Part shown: positions 38,501 through 46,379 of the stretch, piece after piece
Position numbering within the stretch: the stretch's first letter is position 1
Layout of the letters: each line of letters begins with the position of its first letter
From: Pycnopodia helianthoides
Lineage: Eukaryota > Echinodermata > Asteroidea > Forcipulatida > Asteriidae
Assembly (NCBI GenBank): GCA_032158295.1
Contig: CM063244.1
Span: forward strand, 28,637,848-28,701,847
Length of the DNA stretch: 64,000 bases
Reading direction: 5' to 3'
Made by a program: the position numbers and the translations under genes
The notes under the pieces: generated by a model
Databases searched by the model: none
Seen by the model: the letters and a program-made list of their open reading frames with translations, nothing else
What the model was told of the DNA's origin: nothing

Positions 38501-41500
38501 TTACTACGCCACTCGAAGTAGTCAATATTTGTATACTATGAAACTGTTGCTGCTAATTACTTGGTTTGAACTAGCCTTTAGTCACTGGGCACGCTCAGTG
38601 GTCTAGTGGGAGGACATCTTCTTTATAATGACAAGGGTCATGGGTTCGAATCCCAGTGGAGTAGTATGTCTACAGACTTTTAAACAGGACTAGGGAAAAC
38701 ACCGAGTATAAATCACATATAGGCTTTAAAAATTTTCAATTATAATAATGTAATGTAATTGCTTTAGTTCCGGGAAAAACTAGTTCCTGTGTCTCCCCTC
38801 AAAAACAAAAAACTGAAAAACTCTAGGAACATATGGAAATTAACATGATTCAGGACACATAAGGGTTCAAAGTTAAACAACCTTTAATAACCACAACAAC
38901 AAACTAACGATTACAACGGATACTAAAAAACAAGGATCCCCTCTTGTGAAACAGTTGGCTGTGTTGTCTTTAAAGGCAGAGGGCGCTATTGCAATTCCAC
39001 ATGGTAGATTAACACAACTCTCTAAATTGATCACGACACAATAGATAGTTCAAAGGCCCGATTTTACTGGCAACCAAGTCTCCCCGAACTTGAAGAAATA
39101 TGTGAGACACAGATGAAGTCAATAGGCCTTTTCACCCCAACAAGCTACGATCCGTGCTGTAAGCTACACAGTTCCAATCCGTCCCAACTTCATAAAATTT
39201 CAACACGGTCGATATCCGTTTTGCTTTCACACTGCCCGACGCAAAAAAATCAGCTTTTTCCACCACGTGTAATTCTCTACACCTTCAACCTACCTCCCGA
39301 GCAGGGTCAATTCTGGACGCTACACAGGTCAATGCCAGGTTGAAATGTCACAGTGTGAAAAAGTCCGTCAAACTACCATGGGATTGGCAGCTGCTGCTAC
39401 AGCTAGGGGCTGTTTCTAAGGGTGTTGCTATGGGAATCCCATGCTTCAGCGCATGTTCAAGTGACGGCCAAGTCGCAGCCGCCAATTTAAACACGAACTC
39501 TAGATTTGAATGATGTCTGGTACAATGCCTTGCTCAGTCACAAGTGAAGGCTCAATAGACCTTGTTTTTGACTGCATGAGGGCGCTTTCAGTGCAGCAAA
39601 TATCCTTGCATCACAATTACAGTGTGATCTTATTCTGACTATGTTGTTTTCTTGTACGAATGGCCATACAAATAATATAGTTTTACTTGTTTCGCATTAC
39701 GTAAATTTGGTCTACACATGTATTTATTTATTTAGACAGGGTAGCCTTATCAGTATTACAACTGCTATCCCTAAGGGCCCTGTGTACAAACGGCAAAAGT
39801 AAAATTGTAAAATACAGAGCAATCTTTCTTTCATTATAGCGCTTGTTTATGTATCACTGTATAGTGCAACTCAACCTATCGGCTGCCATACTGTACAGTT
39901 TGTCACGTTTTTGTTTGTATGAAATAAACCAATAATAATAATAAGAAGAAGAAAAGCCATAAATCAAAACAGAAAACTGAGTGTTAAAGCAAAAACATTT
40001 ACTGCCCCATGCAGTAAAAAATACTGCGAATAGCAATTCCATGGACTAGATCAGGTGTTACTATCACGCTTGGTAAGTGACACCCATACAAAACATCCAA
40101 TGAAATGTGCGGTACAAAGGCTACCAGTCCTTGCTAATCTGGAGGTTGCTCTTGAACCAATTCACCAGATTTCATCATCACAATATATTGTGGTTGTGCT
40201 ATTTTAGGAGTCAGTTTCCCCATGGCCCAATTTCATAGAGCTGCTTAAAGGAACATTACAGAATTGGTAAGAAAAAAACTTGTAAAATATACTTTTTGAT
40301 CACAGATTTACATAAAACTTACACGGTCTAATGATGATGATAGTAGAAAACATCCCTTGAAATATTTCTGTCTGAAATGCCATATTTGATGAGAAATGAA
40401 TAAACTAATTTTCTGATTGGAGTTTATCGCTCAGTGAGCGTTTTATTCATTTGTTGAACCTATTTGATTTCATGCAAAGGTGTAATCGGTTTTTCACTAT
40501 TTTCTTTTGACCCAAATGGCCGATCGATCTCAAACTTCTACAGGTTTGTCAGTTTATGTATATGGTGGATTACATAAAGTGCTTACACTGCCAGCAACTG
40601 TTTTGTTAGCAAAAACCAATTCTGTAATGTTCCTTTAAGCAGAAAATGTCGCTTAACAATTTTCTGCTGCGCAGAAATCAGCAGGATACCAGTCACAAAT
40701 TGTACATGTGACAAGGTAGTTTGGCCGGTAACCTTAGTCTGGTTAGCATAATTTTGTTGCGCTTAGCTACTTTTTGTGCTTAAGCAGCTCTATGAAATTG
40801 GGCCCAGATGTGCTACACTGTGTACTGCGCATTTTAGGCGGCGCGCCCATGTTTACACTATATATGACACTATTAGGTTTGGGTAAATTCGTCTGTACAC
40901 GCCCAAACCAAACATTACTCCTATAGTGTCCGCCATATTTCAAAAAGGCTAATGGGCAGACAGTAGCTGAATGTGACATCAGTGCAAGAGATCAATACAA
41001 ATGTCCATGGTTCAAGTCCTGCTCTTGTAAACTTCTGTTTGTTTAACTCCAAATTATTTAAAATTTACCCAGTCAGTTACCCTTGTGGTTTATTACTTGA
41101 TATTTGAAAAAAACAATAGTTCATCCCCTGGCTGCCGCTTCCCAGGTTGTATTGTAAACTTGGGTGCGATCCTTGGCAACATGGCAGTTAACGGTTGTTT
41201 GGCATCTGACCGGCACCCCCTAACAAAGATATTGACAAAATAGGGAGACCGCCAACAAAGGGCTAGATAGCTCAGTTGGTAGAGCACCGGCACATTAATC
41301 CAGAGATCATTGGCCCTAGCTCTAGCCAATATTAATTAAAATCTACCCAGTCAGTTTCCCTTGTGGTGTATTACTTGATAACAGTATTTTCAGTCTGAGG
41401 AAGTCAAATTGAGCATTTAACAGTGACCAAGCAAGTCACTGTACCAGACATTATGTGAAGGAGAATGGACGAGAAAGTGTAGATTCGTGGATAGAATGTA

Positions 41501-43694
41501 CATGTACAAGCTGATGGCGAGTACACTGTAGTCATGAATCTACACTTTAGAGTCTATTCTCTGACTTCAACTATTTCCCAAAAGCCATTGATTACAGTGT
41601 AATTTATCAAATTTTGTACTTTGTAAAACGATGTTTGGTCACATATATAACGTATTTTGCAAATTTATAGGCATACCTTACAGTGCTTGCATCATTGGAT
41701 CGAGTACAATGTTTTGAACAGTTTTACAATAATTGTCTTACTAAAGTGAATTCTTTGACTGAAAAATGTTCCAGTAAATTGAAAGATACCGGTAATATGA
41801 TTTCCAGCTGTGTTTTGATGTTCATCATGTTTCCAGTTAAACAATTCATTTTAGTTTGTAACGAATCTACAGTTGAGTGTAGATTCGTAAAAATAATCCA
41901 CTTTTATCGATCGACAGACGTCACAGAAATAATTTAATCAAATTTAACTCGCAAATGGCTTACTGGGAAAGCACTGAGCTTACAATGCTCAACCAGTAAA
42001 ACCTATATTTATAAATACGGTGCAAGAATTGCATCATTCAAATAAAACAGTAACAATTTGAGTTGACAAAGAAGGTACTTACATGTGTGTAGATTTTATC
42101 ATTGTGTTGAAAATCCCCCTTTCTTCTTGGCAAGATATGCATGTGAACATGCTGAAAAAGATTCACACGATGAAAGTTATGAGCATGACAAAAGCCAAAA
42201 ACAGCATCTGCGGCTTGTCTTGGTGTGACTCTCTAGGCAAACTGTTCAATGCTTGGAGTCGATATCGATGGCTGCGCACTCTCACCAACAATCTAGTGCG
42301 TATGTGGCTGGTTCAAGTCTAGCGACTAGACTTCTCAGGGATTTTGTTTCACCAGTTGTTACAATTATTATTCTCACATTTTTTTTCTTCACTAGCGGCG
42401 CCACCCCAGCCGCAGTAAAATATTTCACCATTTTGCAACAACTCCTGTGCGTTGTGGTTCCTTTGTCAATTTCATTGAGAATTATATTTACCTTAACTGT
42501 CTGACCAGCATCAGGTCCGTCCTGAAAAAGTAAAGCAAGGAACAGATAATATTTATAAGTGCAGTAATAATAGGCATTATATTAGGCGTTTTTACTATGG
42601 AGGAAGAAACATAAGGAGTTAGAACGGCCCATCCAATCATCCAAAGATGGTCAGTGATTTAAGCTGGCTGACCAACGCTAAGCTAAGCAGACCCTCTGAT
42701 GCCTGAAAGATCTACGACCGCGATAAGATCTTTCTGTCTTGACAATCTGGGCCCAATTTCATAGAGCTGCTTAAGCAGAAAATACTGCTTAACAAGTGTC
42801 TGCTAAGCAGAAATTAGCAGGATACCAGTCACAAAATGTACATGTGACATATGGTATTTTGGCTGGTAACCTTATTGTGGTAAGCATAATATTGTTGTGC
42901 CTAGCTACTTTTTGTGCTTAAGCAGCTCTATGAAATGGGGCCCTGGTACCGCTCAGGACATACTCACTGGAGAAAGGATTGTTCGTGATCGTAATAGATA
43001 ATAAAAACGACCAAGCGAACAAAACACAGTTGGTATGTGCAGCACTGCTAGGGTACACTTAGGCCTACTAGTGTGAAATGTTTTCCATCCGATGCGTTGG
43101 GGAAATTCTGAATCGATTTGGATAAAAAAAATTTAAAAACTTTTGGAAAGTAAATGCTTACCGGGTTACCACAAAATTTCTACTGTAGATGGTCAAGTGA
43201 AGAATGCATGGTAAGTGTGGTAAGCACCTGTGCAAGTTTTTGCCAACCTGTGATAAACGCTGAAGTAAGCAGGAAATTTTCAGCTCCAGTTTGTTTGTTT
43301 GTTTGTTTGTTTGGTTATTTTTGTTCGGAGGGGAGGGGGGGGGGGGCTTGAATTCGGCCCCAAAGCTACTAAATACTCTCACAGACAAAAACAAATTGTA
43401 GGTTTAACAAAGACAAACTGATTAAAGCGGGAGTTGAACCTCTACCAACTGAGCTACCCAAGTTTCCCTTGTGGTTTATTACATGAATGTGGACTTAAAA
43501 GAATTCCCCTGTGGTTTATTACTAGACAAGACAATTTGTGTGAATTACCTGCAAACCGAGTGACATTGCAGTCCCTTCATACTCTACTTCAACAGCCTTG
43601 GCAATGATGTGTACTGCCTTGAACATGTCGGCAACCTCCTCGGATGTCATGTCATGAAACCGCTCTACGACACGCAGCGGCGAAACCAGAACAT
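14372..43694 (-). CDS. FHIT: FHIT, bis(5'-adenosyl)-triphosphatase (HIT family), 3' four coding exons
   Basis: FHIT hydrolyses diadenosine triphosphate to AMP and ADP; the vertebrate protein is a mainly cytosolic homodimer described as a tumour suppressor. Four minus-strand exons (43694-43549, 42521-42492, 42151-42083, 14503-14372) join in one frame to 124 residues plus a split His codon. Visible in order: VLVSPLRVVERFHDM, then EVADMF, the micro-exon DGPDAGQTVK, the histidine triad HVHMHIL whose middle His is the family's nucleophile, NDKIY matching the region of human Tyr114, and the tail EWRTEEDMAQEASKLRKLFP before TGA. Human FHIT is about 147 residues, so about 35 N-terminal codons are missing; no matching exon was found up to 64000. 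Introns are 1027, 340 and 27579 bp. The large last intron recalls human FHIT, which spans over a megabase at fragile site FRA3B. No frameshift or lost key residue is seen. The family assignment is firm. Confidence 0.95.
14622..14876. mobile_element. M1 element, long variant
   Basis: The ends GGGGCCAATTTCATGGCGCT and AGCTCTATAAAATTGGGCCC mirror each other. Internal TGCTTAC/GTAAGC steps are typical of the long variant, also at 22137-22395. Confidence 0.7.
15095..15185 (+). repeat. M3 element fragment
   Basis: ATTTCATCTTGGAGAGGGCA, GCAAAGAGCACTGCC and ATTGGAAAATCC, one half of the M3 family. Confidence 0.6.
16521..16730. repeat. Decamer minisatellite (CCATCTAGTY), 21 units in register
   Basis: Exactly 21 ten-base units with no length change. 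Units differ only at the first and last base (CCATCTAGTT, -C, -G). Eight identical CCATCTAGTC units sit in the middle at 16601-16680. Confidence 0.95.
17575..17770 (-). mobile_element. S1 SINE
   Basis: Reversed S1 with tail (GTTCAACAAAGAAAAATTGA), B box, A box and GGAGACCGCCAA. Good full core. Confidence 0.8.
18947..19330 (+). mobile_element. P1 TTAA-flanked element, copy 1
   Basis: 384 bp from AGGAACATTACAGACTTGG to CCAATTCTGTAATGTTCCT, with TTAA directly outside both ends. No coding capacity. The TTAA target points to mobilisation by a piggyBac-type transposase. Confidence 0.85.
19791..19991. repeat. Decamer minisatellite (GTGCCCARGG), about 20 units
   Basis: Ten-base units alternate GTGCCCAAGG and GTGCCCAGGG. 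Because 10 is not a multiple of 3, all six frames stay open and give collagen-like pseudo-proteins (GVPKGAQGCP). These are not genes. Confidence 0.95.
20988..21300 (+). mobile_element. Two M3 elements side by side
   Basis: Two head-to-tail copies (about 20988-21125 and 21128-21300), each with GGGCACTTCCATTGGAAA and AGTCTATGGG. Confidence 0.7.
22137..22395. mobile_element. M1 element, long variant
   Basis: The ends GGGCCAAATTTCATGGCTCT and ATAAAACTTGGCCCAG mirror each other. It abuts the short M1 copy that starts at 22398. Confidence 0.7.
22398..22582. mobile_element. M1 element, short variant
   Basis: GGGCCCAACTTCATAGAGCT to CAGCTCTATAAAAATGGGACC, with the family core GATACCAGTCAGATGCATG. 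Confidence 0.75.
22583..24915. other. No gene seen; G20 run at 23296-23315
   Basis: Contains G-rich runs (23296-23315 is 20 uninterrupted G; others near 23741) and a C run near 24627. 24530-24700 has a degraded tRNA-like segment. No splice-flanked coding frame was seen on either strand. Confidence 0.5.
24916..25390 (+). mobile_element. S2 SINE and a second partial S2 unit
   Basis: A full tRNA-like head (GTGTTGTGGCCTAGTGGTTA, then GTGGGTTCGAGTCCCAG) and body to about 25130, followed by a second B-box-less copy from about 25226. This is the same pairing as in the array at 61377-62160. Confidence 0.75.
25391..26456. other. No gene seen
   Basis: A 119-codon plus frame (25837-26196) lacks a real start and any domain. 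No other signal. Confidence 0.45.
26457..26935 (+). mobile_element. M1 half followed by full S2 SINE
   Basis: 26457-26566 is half of an M1 long element. From 26567 the S2 head (TGTCGTGGCCGAGTGGATAA) runs through B box, body (CTGTATACTCCCCAGGGAGC) and tail to (ATT)n at 26935. Most complete S2 copy of this subfamily, together with 28936-29285. Confidence 0.8.
27074..27441 (-). mobile_element. P1 TTAA-flanked element, copy 2 (reversed)
   Basis: Same family as 18947-19330 in the opposite orientation. Ends AGGAACATTACAGAATTGG and, diverged, TAATTTTCCT. TTAA follows at 27442-27445; the left flank is TTAG. Confidence 0.8.
27485..27640 (+). repeat. S3 SINE fragment
   Basis: CTTCCACCTCTGTGGACCCC, then TTGATTCAAGG (degraded B box) and TTGCATGTGGATTGGGTT. 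Confidence 0.55.
27641..28935. other. No gene seen; repeat core at 27745-27850
   Basis: 27745-27850 (GGGACTTCTCGTTATTAACT, GGTCTCAACGTTTCGACTAG) recurs at 37020-37135. 28725-28890 resembles the TTAA-family ends. Nothing coding. Confidence 0.45.
28936..29285 (+). mobile_element. S2 SINE
   Basis: GTGTCATGGCCGAGCGGTTT, B box GTGGGTTCAAATCCC, body CTGTATACTCCCCAGGGAGC, AT-rich tail to 29285. Confidence 0.8.
29375..29730. repeat. GCAGTGGATACTTTTGGTAA element
   Basis: Begins GCAGTGGATACTTTTGGTAA and ends near AAGTATCTGCCTTTAA. The same sequence is at 55950-57030. Probably related to the TTAA-flanked P families. Confidence 0.6.
30355..30465 (-). mobile_element. S2 SINE head fragment
   Basis: Reversed tRNA-like segment with AGGATTCGAACCTAC and CCACTCGGCCACGACATGCC. 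Confidence 0.65.
31010..31425 (-). mobile_element. Full-length S2 SINE
   Basis: Reversed copy with tail-side AGTCTTATACAGCGCACGTA, body CTTCTCTTCGCGATAAGTGT, B box (ACTCGAACCCACAC) and A box (CCACTCGACCACAACATGCC). The most complete copy with the GCGCTATAAA-type 3' end. Confidence 0.85.
31680..31925 (+). mobile_element. 3' end of a LINE reverse transcriptase ORF
   Basis: The plus strand reads LPVQYLIQFKPLLITYKAIN-GLAYQYI, which resembles the C-terminal segment (HWLPV-x-RI-x-YK-LLLTYKALNGLAP-Y) common to CR1/L2-like LINEs. A degraded tail containing SPYGTVSRRD follows. 5'-truncated and nonfunctional. Confidence 0.7.
32311..32552. mobile_element. M1 element
   Basis: Mirror ends GGGCCCAATTTCATAGAGCT and AGCTCTATGAAATTGGGCCC. 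The arms continue to TTGATAAAAACAGGGTTACC on one side and its mirror on the other. Confidence 0.85.
32824..32935 (+). mobile_element. S2 SINE head
   Basis: GTGTGTCACGGCCGAGTGGT with B box GTGGGTCCGAGTCCCGG. The body is missing. Confidence 0.7.
33205..33760 (+). mobile_element. S2 SINE body split by a palindromic element
   Basis: The left half (CTTCGTCCTTCGAATGGGGT to CACTTATCAATA) and right half (TAAGAGAAGGGGTTCACCCC) join to the S2 body seen uninterrupted at 2370-2490. Confidence 0.8.
33301..33685. mobile_element. 385-bp palindromic element flanked by TA
   Basis: The ends AAGGTACACGTTGCCTTG and CAAGGCAACGGGTACCTC mirror each other. The two arms pair along almost the whole length around TGGAGTCAAA-CTTTTGACTCCA. 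TA is present on both sides within the split S2 SINE. Confidence 0.85.
34548..34892. mobile_element. P2 TTAA-flanked element, copy 1
   Basis: 345 bp from AGGCCCTGTACACTATTGG to CCAAAAGTGTACAATACCT with TTAA on both sides. Noncoding. Shares the AGG...CCT ends and parts of the interior (TTTCACTATTTTCTCGTGAC) with P1. Confidence 0.8.
34893..35587. other. No gene seen
   Basis: Short frames only on both strands; nothing recognised. Confidence 0.45.
35588..35756 (-). mobile_element. M3 element
   Basis: GGCCTGAAATTACATGGAGG to GATGAAATTCCTGGCC, a full copy. Confidence 0.7.
35930..36130 (-). mobile_element. S3 SINE with tRNA-like head
   Basis: Reversed, it reads GGTTGGCTCAGTGGTTTCTT (A box) and GTTCGAATCCCACC (B box), then the S3 body. 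Best evidence that S3 is tRNA-derived. Confidence 0.65.
37472..37850. mobile_element. M4 element
   Basis: GCTTGAATTTGAGG start, GACCGCAGGGCTTGTAC, and TGAGTTTACTGGCC near the end. An M2 hairpin adjoins it at 37856. Confidence 0.6.
37856..38051. repeat. M2 hairpin element, copy 2
   Basis: Same family as 206-371, with the same outer arms and an expanded centre of TAAGTTAGGACTAGTCC steps. The copies differ mainly in the number of internal steps. Confidence 0.8.
38130..38740 (+). repeat. tRNA-like SINE pieces around an 11658/11824-type element
   Basis: 38150-38290 and 38597-38740 share GTGGTCTAGT and GGACT-GGAAA followed by ATATACAGTG-like tails. The second has a B box (GGGTTCGAATCCCAG). Between them, 38320-38535 carries AACACCTCTTCC and the GGCGAAGCCGAGGGAAGATA hairpin half. 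Confidence 0.6.
38741..39479. other. No gene seen
   Basis: AT-rich. Short chance frames only. Confidence 0.45.
39480..40223. repeat. R1 dispersed repeat and flanks
   Basis: 39500-39560 (GATTTGAATGATGTCTGGTA, TTGCTCAGTCACAAGTG) and 40115-40160 (GGCTACCAGTCCTTGCTAAT, CTGGAGGTTGCTCTTG) match the R1 family. In between is nothing coding. Confidence 0.5.
40224..40805. mobile_element. M1 element split by a P1 insertion
   Basis: The M1 ends (TGGCCCAATTTCATAGAGCT and its mirror) lie at 40224 and 40805. P1 occupies 40249-40634 at the M1 sequence GCTGC-TTAA-GCAG. Confidence 0.9.
40249..40634 (+). mobile_element. P1 TTAA-flanked element, copy 3, inside M1
   Basis: 386 bp, AGGAACATTACAGAATTGG to its mirror, with TTAA at 40245-40248 and 40635-40638. 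The empty M1 site at 42767-42780 has a single TTAA. Confidence 0.92.
41040..41340 (+). mobile_element. S1 SINE
   Basis: Forward S1: body with GTTTCCCTTGTGG-like and CGCTTCCCAGGTTGTATTGT segments, then GGGCTAGATAGCTCAGTTGG and a damaged B box. Confidence 0.75.
41341..42082. other. No gene seen; inverted GTGTAGATTCGT motifs
   Basis: GTGTAGATTCGTGG at 41478, its mirror near 41536, and CGAATCTACAGTTGAGTGTAGATTCG at 41863-41890 form small inverted repeats. No coding signal. Confidence 0.45.
42083..42151 (-). CDS. FHIT: FHIT exon with the histidine triad
   Basis: This 69-nt, phase 0/0 exon encodes 23 residues beginning with the triad HVHMHIL, followed by PRRKGDF and NDKIYTH. The acceptor is ctttttcag and the donor is CAT|gtaagt. 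The three triad histidines are present. The Tyr of NDKIY sits where human FHIT carries Tyr114, a reported Src phosphorylation site. Confidence 0.95.
42492..42521 (-). CDS. FHIT: FHIT 30-nt micro-exon
   Basis: A 30-nt exon encodes DGPDAGQTVK, which matches the loop just before the histidine triad. It is flanked by ctttttcag on the acceptor side and AAG|gtaaat on the donor side. Both junctions are phase 0, so skipping would delete ten residues without changing the frame. Confidence 0.92.
42749..42943. mobile_element. M1 element, intact short form
   Basis: 195 bp, GGGCCCAATTTCATAGAGCT to its mirror. Lies in the FHIT intron between exons 43549 and 42521 and supplies the empty-site reference for P1 at 40249. 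Confidence 0.88.
43294..43347. repeat. (GTTT)n then G run
   Basis: About six GTTT units, then a purine run ending in about nine G. Confidence 0.9.
43395..43480 (-). mobile_element. S1 SINE with internal deletion
   Basis: ACAAAGACAAACTGATTAAA, GGGAGTTGAACCTCTACC and CAACTGAGCTACC: the segment between B and A boxes is deleted. Confidence 0.7.
43549..43694 (-). CDS. FHIT: FHIT internal exon (substrate-binding half of the HIT fold)
   Basis: This 146-nt exon starts with the last two bases of a His codon and ends in phase 0 at CAG|gtaatt. It encodes 48 residues, VLVSPLRVVERFHDM through AMSLGLQ, collinear with the corresponding part of human FHIT. The acceptor reads ttgtaag|AT, so position -3 is A rather than the usual C or T. 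The preceding exon should end in a phase leaving a single C; it was not found. Confidence 0.93.
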
Positions 43695-43862
43695 CTTACA
43701 AGAGTAAGGTCAAGGAATTTTACTTCTGGATACAGTCTGATAACAAAGCCACTATTCTGTTAACCAATCACTTGGCGCTGGAATTTCCGAAATGTTTCCC
43801 GTGCTCATGTCTCGAGATTGAGCCTTCAAATTTGGGATGTAAAAGCACTGGCCCAAAAATTC

Positions 43863-44085
43863 TGAGATTGCGCTGCTCTCTCTCACAAGATTAAGCAATA
43901 ATCATGAGATTGCGCTGCTCAATTTAGAGAATGAGCAACAATACTGAGATTGTGCTGCCCAAACTCAAGATCAAGCAATAATCCTGAGATTGCGCTGCTC
44001 AATTAGAGAACAAGCAACAGTACTGAGCTTGTGCTGCTCAAACTCAAGATCGAGCAATATTCCTAAGATTGCGCTGCTCAATACA
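43863..44085. repeat. 40-bp tandem repeat, six units, 80-bp dimer pattern
   Basis: GAGATTGCGCTGCTC recurs every 38-42 bp from 43863. The linkers alternate between AGCAATAATC-type and AGCAACAATAC-type, giving a two-step higher-order unit. Confidence 0.85.
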
Positions 44086-44229
44086 TACATGTCTAATGCA
44101 TCAACCTACCTACCTCGTTCTCAGTGGTGTACATCTGTGTTAGAGATGTACGCAGAGCGCGGATCAAAAGAGGCATCAAGTCATAGAGCAACTGGTCCAC
44201 TCTCATTCTTCTTTGATCTTGTGTAGTTT

Positions 44230-45661
44230 AGGGTGACTGTGTAAAAACACGATTCATTTAACTTAAGTGGATTGCGTCAAAATACTTGCATTTTGACATG
44301 CGTGTCTTAAGTGCCATACAAGTGCCCTAAAAGCAAGCGTAGAGCAGTCACTTTTGGTTTGCCAATCAGCATTGTTTTTCAGCACCTCCCTTCCAGGGGG
44401 TTAGTGGCGTAGAGGTATCGATACGGCGCGCTGCCCATGGTGACCAGGCTGGTCAACCTACCAAAGGAATGCTCAGATTTCTAATCATAAGTTGTATATG
44501 AATAAAGACAAAAAGGATACGACCAGGCAGCACTGGCTTTCTGTTGACAAACCCATAACATAAGGTGTCTTGAAAAACACCTGAGCTCCTCTAATAAGTG
44601 TTGGCCGAATGCATACATCTTCATGTCGTCAGCAGCGGAGAGGGCGCTGTGGCATTTTCTTGGCTCTTTGCTCTTCAGTGTCACTTTCTCTCCCTTTGTC
44701 CTTTTGGGGAAATGAAAACGAAAGTAGTTGGTTTACCTTGTGGGTTTACGTTGTGACTAAAAAAAAATGTGCACAAATTTTGTTATCCTGATCATGCAAG
44801 ATGGAACAGGCTACAGGACTTTGCCTGCTATTTGTATAGGAAATGTGTTGTTTATTTTAAAGGTCTTACTCCTATTAGATTTGATTTATTATTACAGATG
44901 TGATAAAAACTACCACATTGACAAGATGAGGGTAAAATAAGTAACTTCTGGTCTACAATGTACAATTATCACTGATCGGAAATGATAAAGCTATTTGTAT
45001 GGTCTATAAACCTTGCAGACCTACCAGTACAAAATTTCTAGAGGGTTGTTTCAGATAATTAATTTTGATGGTACATGTACGTGGATTGATTGCTTCATGT
45101 TATTATTATTTTTGTTTGTTTGTTCTTTGCCGAGCAATTTACAATGATTACAGCATTACAGTTTTCCTTTACAGCCTTTATTAAAATATTGTTCTAATTT
45201 ATACATGTAAGTATATTTGACACCAACAGTATGGTGTGTTCTCAGGTGTCTTTGTTTTCTTAATTTTCAGATTGTTACCTACCTAAGTGAATGTGCTAAA
45301 AGATAAGTAAATATTCCTTCTGGAGGAAAACAAAAACTTTCAGAGGGATTTTTCTTCTTGGCATCAACAAGCGGTGAAACTACCGTAACAGTCCCTTATT
45401 TTGCCATCACGTAAACGCACACACATTTTTTGAACAGTACTCCCGGTCCTGAGTGTGCATAGAAAAAGCCAAAACCATTTATGGGGAAATCCTAATAAAT
45501 CGTCCCTTCCTTCAATTGCACTCTCTCCCCTTAAATTCATATCAATTGTTTGAGTACAGAGCTGCAGAAGATGAACGATAAAAAACTACCATGTGTTGTG
45601 TAGGGACAGCTGTAGTATGTTTGTATGTGTTATTTTGTGTCTCATTTTAAAGACGGTTTAA
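44230..45661. other. No gene seen
   Basis: Read on both strands for the missing FHIT 5' exon; nothing with its expected sequence was seen. Mostly AT-rich. Confidence 0.45.
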
Positions 45662-46022
45662 AGGAACATTACAGAATTGGTAAGAAAAAAACTTGTAAAA
45701 TATACTTTTTGATCACAGATTTACATAAAACTTACACGGTCTAATGATGATGATAGTAGAAAACATCCCTTGAAATATTTCTGTCTGAAATGCCATATTT
45801 GATGAGAAATGAATAACTCATTTTCGATTGGAGTTACCTCAAGCGTATATTTTGAATCTATTGATTATGCAATTTATGTATAATCGGTTTTTCACTATTT
45901 TTCTCGTGACCCAGATGGCAGATCGATCTCAAACTTCTACAGGTTTGTCAGTTTATGTAATGGTGGATTACATAAAGTGCTTACACTGCCAGCAACTGTT
46001 TGTTAGCAAAAACCATGTTCCT
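45662..46022 (+). mobile_element. P1 TTAA-flanked element, copy 4, with dropouts
   Basis: TTAA on both sides (45658-45661, 46023-46026). The middle (45825-45880) and right end lack bases that all other copies have. Confidence 0.85.
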
Positions 46023-46029
46023 TTAAATG

Positions 46030-46310
46030 AATTATCAAGTACTAAAAACCTTGTGGTTTATTACTTGATATTTAAAATAAAAGAGTCGCATCCCCTTAAG
46101 GTGATCCTCAGGCTGCCGCTTCCCAGGTTGTATTGTAAACTTGGGTGTGATCCTTGGCTACATGGCAGTTAACGGTTGCATGGCTTCTGACTGGCACCCC
46201 TGAACAAGGACTTTGACAAAATAGGGAGACCGCCAAGTAGAGCGCTGGCACGCTAATCCGGAGGTCATTGGTTCAAATCCCGCTCTAATCAATTTTTCTT
46301 TGTTCAATCC
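46030..46310 (+). mobile_element. S1 SINE
   Basis: Forward body (GGCTGCCGCTTCCCAGGTTG) followed by AGTAGAGCGCTGGCACGCTA and B box GGTTCAAATCCCGC. The A-box start is deleted. Confidence 0.75.
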
Positions 46311-46379
46311 TAAATTACTTAAAATGGTTTAAAGACATATCTAAACCTGGAAGTGTTATTGTTAGGCTTTTAAACATTA

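Larger units (their letters stand above)
14504..42082 (-). other. FHIT: FHIT last intron, 27.6 kb, repeat-filled
   Basis: Intron between the triad exon and the terminal exon. It holds SINEs S1-S3, M1-M4 elements, three P1 elements, one P2, a TA-flanked palindrome, a LINE tail, two decamer minisatellites and a G20 run, all listed separately. Apart from these I see no exon on either strand. Stretches with nothing recognisable include 15190-16510, 16740-17570, 17775-18940, 20000-20980, 21310-22130, 30470-31000 and 36250-37470. Confidence 0.8.

Noticed and set aside
41270..41310. tRNA genes suggested by A and B boxes here and at about 20 other places
   Set aside because: None folds as a complete tRNA with intact anticodon arm and ends; all are embedded in SINE bodies.
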